A DNA stretch of 35,814 nucleotides from Candidatus Nomurabacteria bacterium. GTDB taxonomy: Bacteria > Patescibacteriota > Minisyncoccia > Phycocordibacterales > UBA9973. Each line of letters starts with the position of its first letter. Position 1 is the first letter of the stretch. The stretch spans positions 1 to 35,814 of the forward strand of contig JAPLXQ010000002.1 of NCBI GenBank assembly GCA_026395995.1, written 5' to 3'. The position numbers and the translations under genes are program-made. Positions 34,821-35,814 of this stretch are shown here, piece after piece. The notes beneath the pieces were generated by a model that ran no database searches, was not told the DNA's origin, and worked only from the letters and a program-made list of their open reading frames with translations.

Positions 34821-35814
34821 ATGAAAAAAACCTATTTAAGTATATTGGCCCTAGTCGTACTTATTATTTTGGGATCTTTTTCATTTTTAAAAATAAAAGT
34901 TAATGCTGCTTCTTCTGTCCCATCTCTTGCAATAAGAATTGTTGAAAATAACAATTTGACAAACGATGTCACTAATACTGCTACTGGTAACAATCCTTAT
35001 CCAGGGTCTTCTTTTATAAATACAAACCAATCTAATGGTATCAGTATTTATTGGGCAGCTGACAATCCAAGCCTTCTTGATTATAATTCCTGTAGAGCAC
35101 AAACATCAGTAGTCGGTTCTACTGCTTGGTCTTGGAATGGTGCTTCTGGTTCTACTGCCACTTTAATACCTTTAAACTGGAGTGCTCCAATCTTAGATTA
35201 TCCTACTGTTGCTACTAAATATATTATGTCCTGTAAAAGCCTTGTTTCTGGTAATGTAAATTTGATTTCTGAAATCACAGTTACACCTTCTGTTCACATA
35301 ACACCTCCAGCTTTAAAATTGCGTGTTTTTGAATCTGGAAATGCTACTCCAGTAATCAGTTCCGCAGACAATGCTCATAGTACCGATTCTCAATCAATGA
35401 CAATAACTTCTGGTAACAGTATTAGTCTTTCATGGGCCGCAGATACTGTGTCTAGTACTCTTACTTGTAATGCTAGTGCCTTTCCAGGTAATACTCCATG
35501 GAACTGGGGAAATCCTGGTTATAGTGGAACTTCAATTTCTCCTACTTTAGTTTGGAGTTCTTCTGTTACTGATACACCTACTGTCACCACTAATTATTTT
35601 GTTTCTTGTAAAAGTTTAATTGGTGGACCAGCATTAATGACAACAGTAGTTGTCACACCAATCATTATCCCAGTCCTACCTCCAGCCCTAAGTCTTAAAA
35701 TGGTAAATGGAACATCAGCTCCAGTTTTTAGTAATGCAAACAATACAACACCTCTTCCTGTAGCGACTGCAATGAATATTCCTTTAGGAACTTCTATCAA
35801 TATCTCATGGGCAG
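34821..35814 (+). CDS. Surface protein with tandem Ig-like repeats (3' end outside the window)
   Basis: Open frame to window end, absent from the ORF track: MKKTYLSILALVVLIILGSFSF..., repeated ISLSWAAD...SCKSL...VTP modules. Confidence 0.8.
   Translation, partial: MKKTYLSILALVVLIILGSFSFLKIKVNAASSVPSLAIRIVENNNLTNDVTNTATGNNPYPGSSFINTNQSNGISIYWAADNPSLLDYNSCRAQTSVVGSTAWSWNGASGSTATLIPLNWSAPILDYPTVATKYIMSCKSLVSGNVNLISEITVTPSVHITPPALKLRVFESGNATPVISSADNAHSTDSQSMTITSGNSISLSWAADTVSSTLTCNASAFPGNTPWNWGNPGYSGTSISPTLVWSSSVTDTPTVTTNYFVSCKSLIGGPALMTTVVVTPIIIPVLPPALSLKMVNGTSAPVFSNANNTTPLPVATAMNIPLGTSINISWA

Overview
AT-rich bacterial window whose gene set looks like a Patescibacteria/CPR (Parcubacteria-like) chromosome; the lineage is inferred from gene style, not searched. 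Recognisable housekeeping genes: pnp, rpsO, plsC-like, xerC/D-like recombinase, xth, cca, yraN, HU, rny, clpP, tig, ppa, nusA. There are four tRNA genes: Arg-TCG, Gly-GCC, Pro-TGG and Gly-TCC. Many small orphan genes carry their own promoters and terminators, and large Ig/Fn3-like surface proteins lie at the right end. The most interesting signal is a pair of homologous structured elements of about 100 nt, downstream of and co-oriented with tRNA-Arg and tRNA-Pro. Each has an AT hairpin plus a three-way junction, with compensatory base changes in every stem. In each copy the 3' strand of P1 is a copy of the T-arm/acceptor 3' end of its own neighbouring tRNA; the Arg copy runs into the likely start codon of cca. 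A stand-alone HTH/LAGLIDADG-like gene sits between tRNA-Arg and tRNA-Gly. Other notable signals: a Fic gene bracketed by native rny and a diverged duplicate of the rny 3' end; a DUF559 nuclease gene embedded in a cluster of palindromic repeats; repeats of the same style inserted in frame in xerC and in a PPIase-less trigger factor; two candidate intergenic ncRNAs with promoter and terminator; a sigma-region-4/alpha-CTD fusion protein; and a parS-like site in a cluster of GTGAAAC half-sites. All calls come from reading the sequence; no database search was possible.
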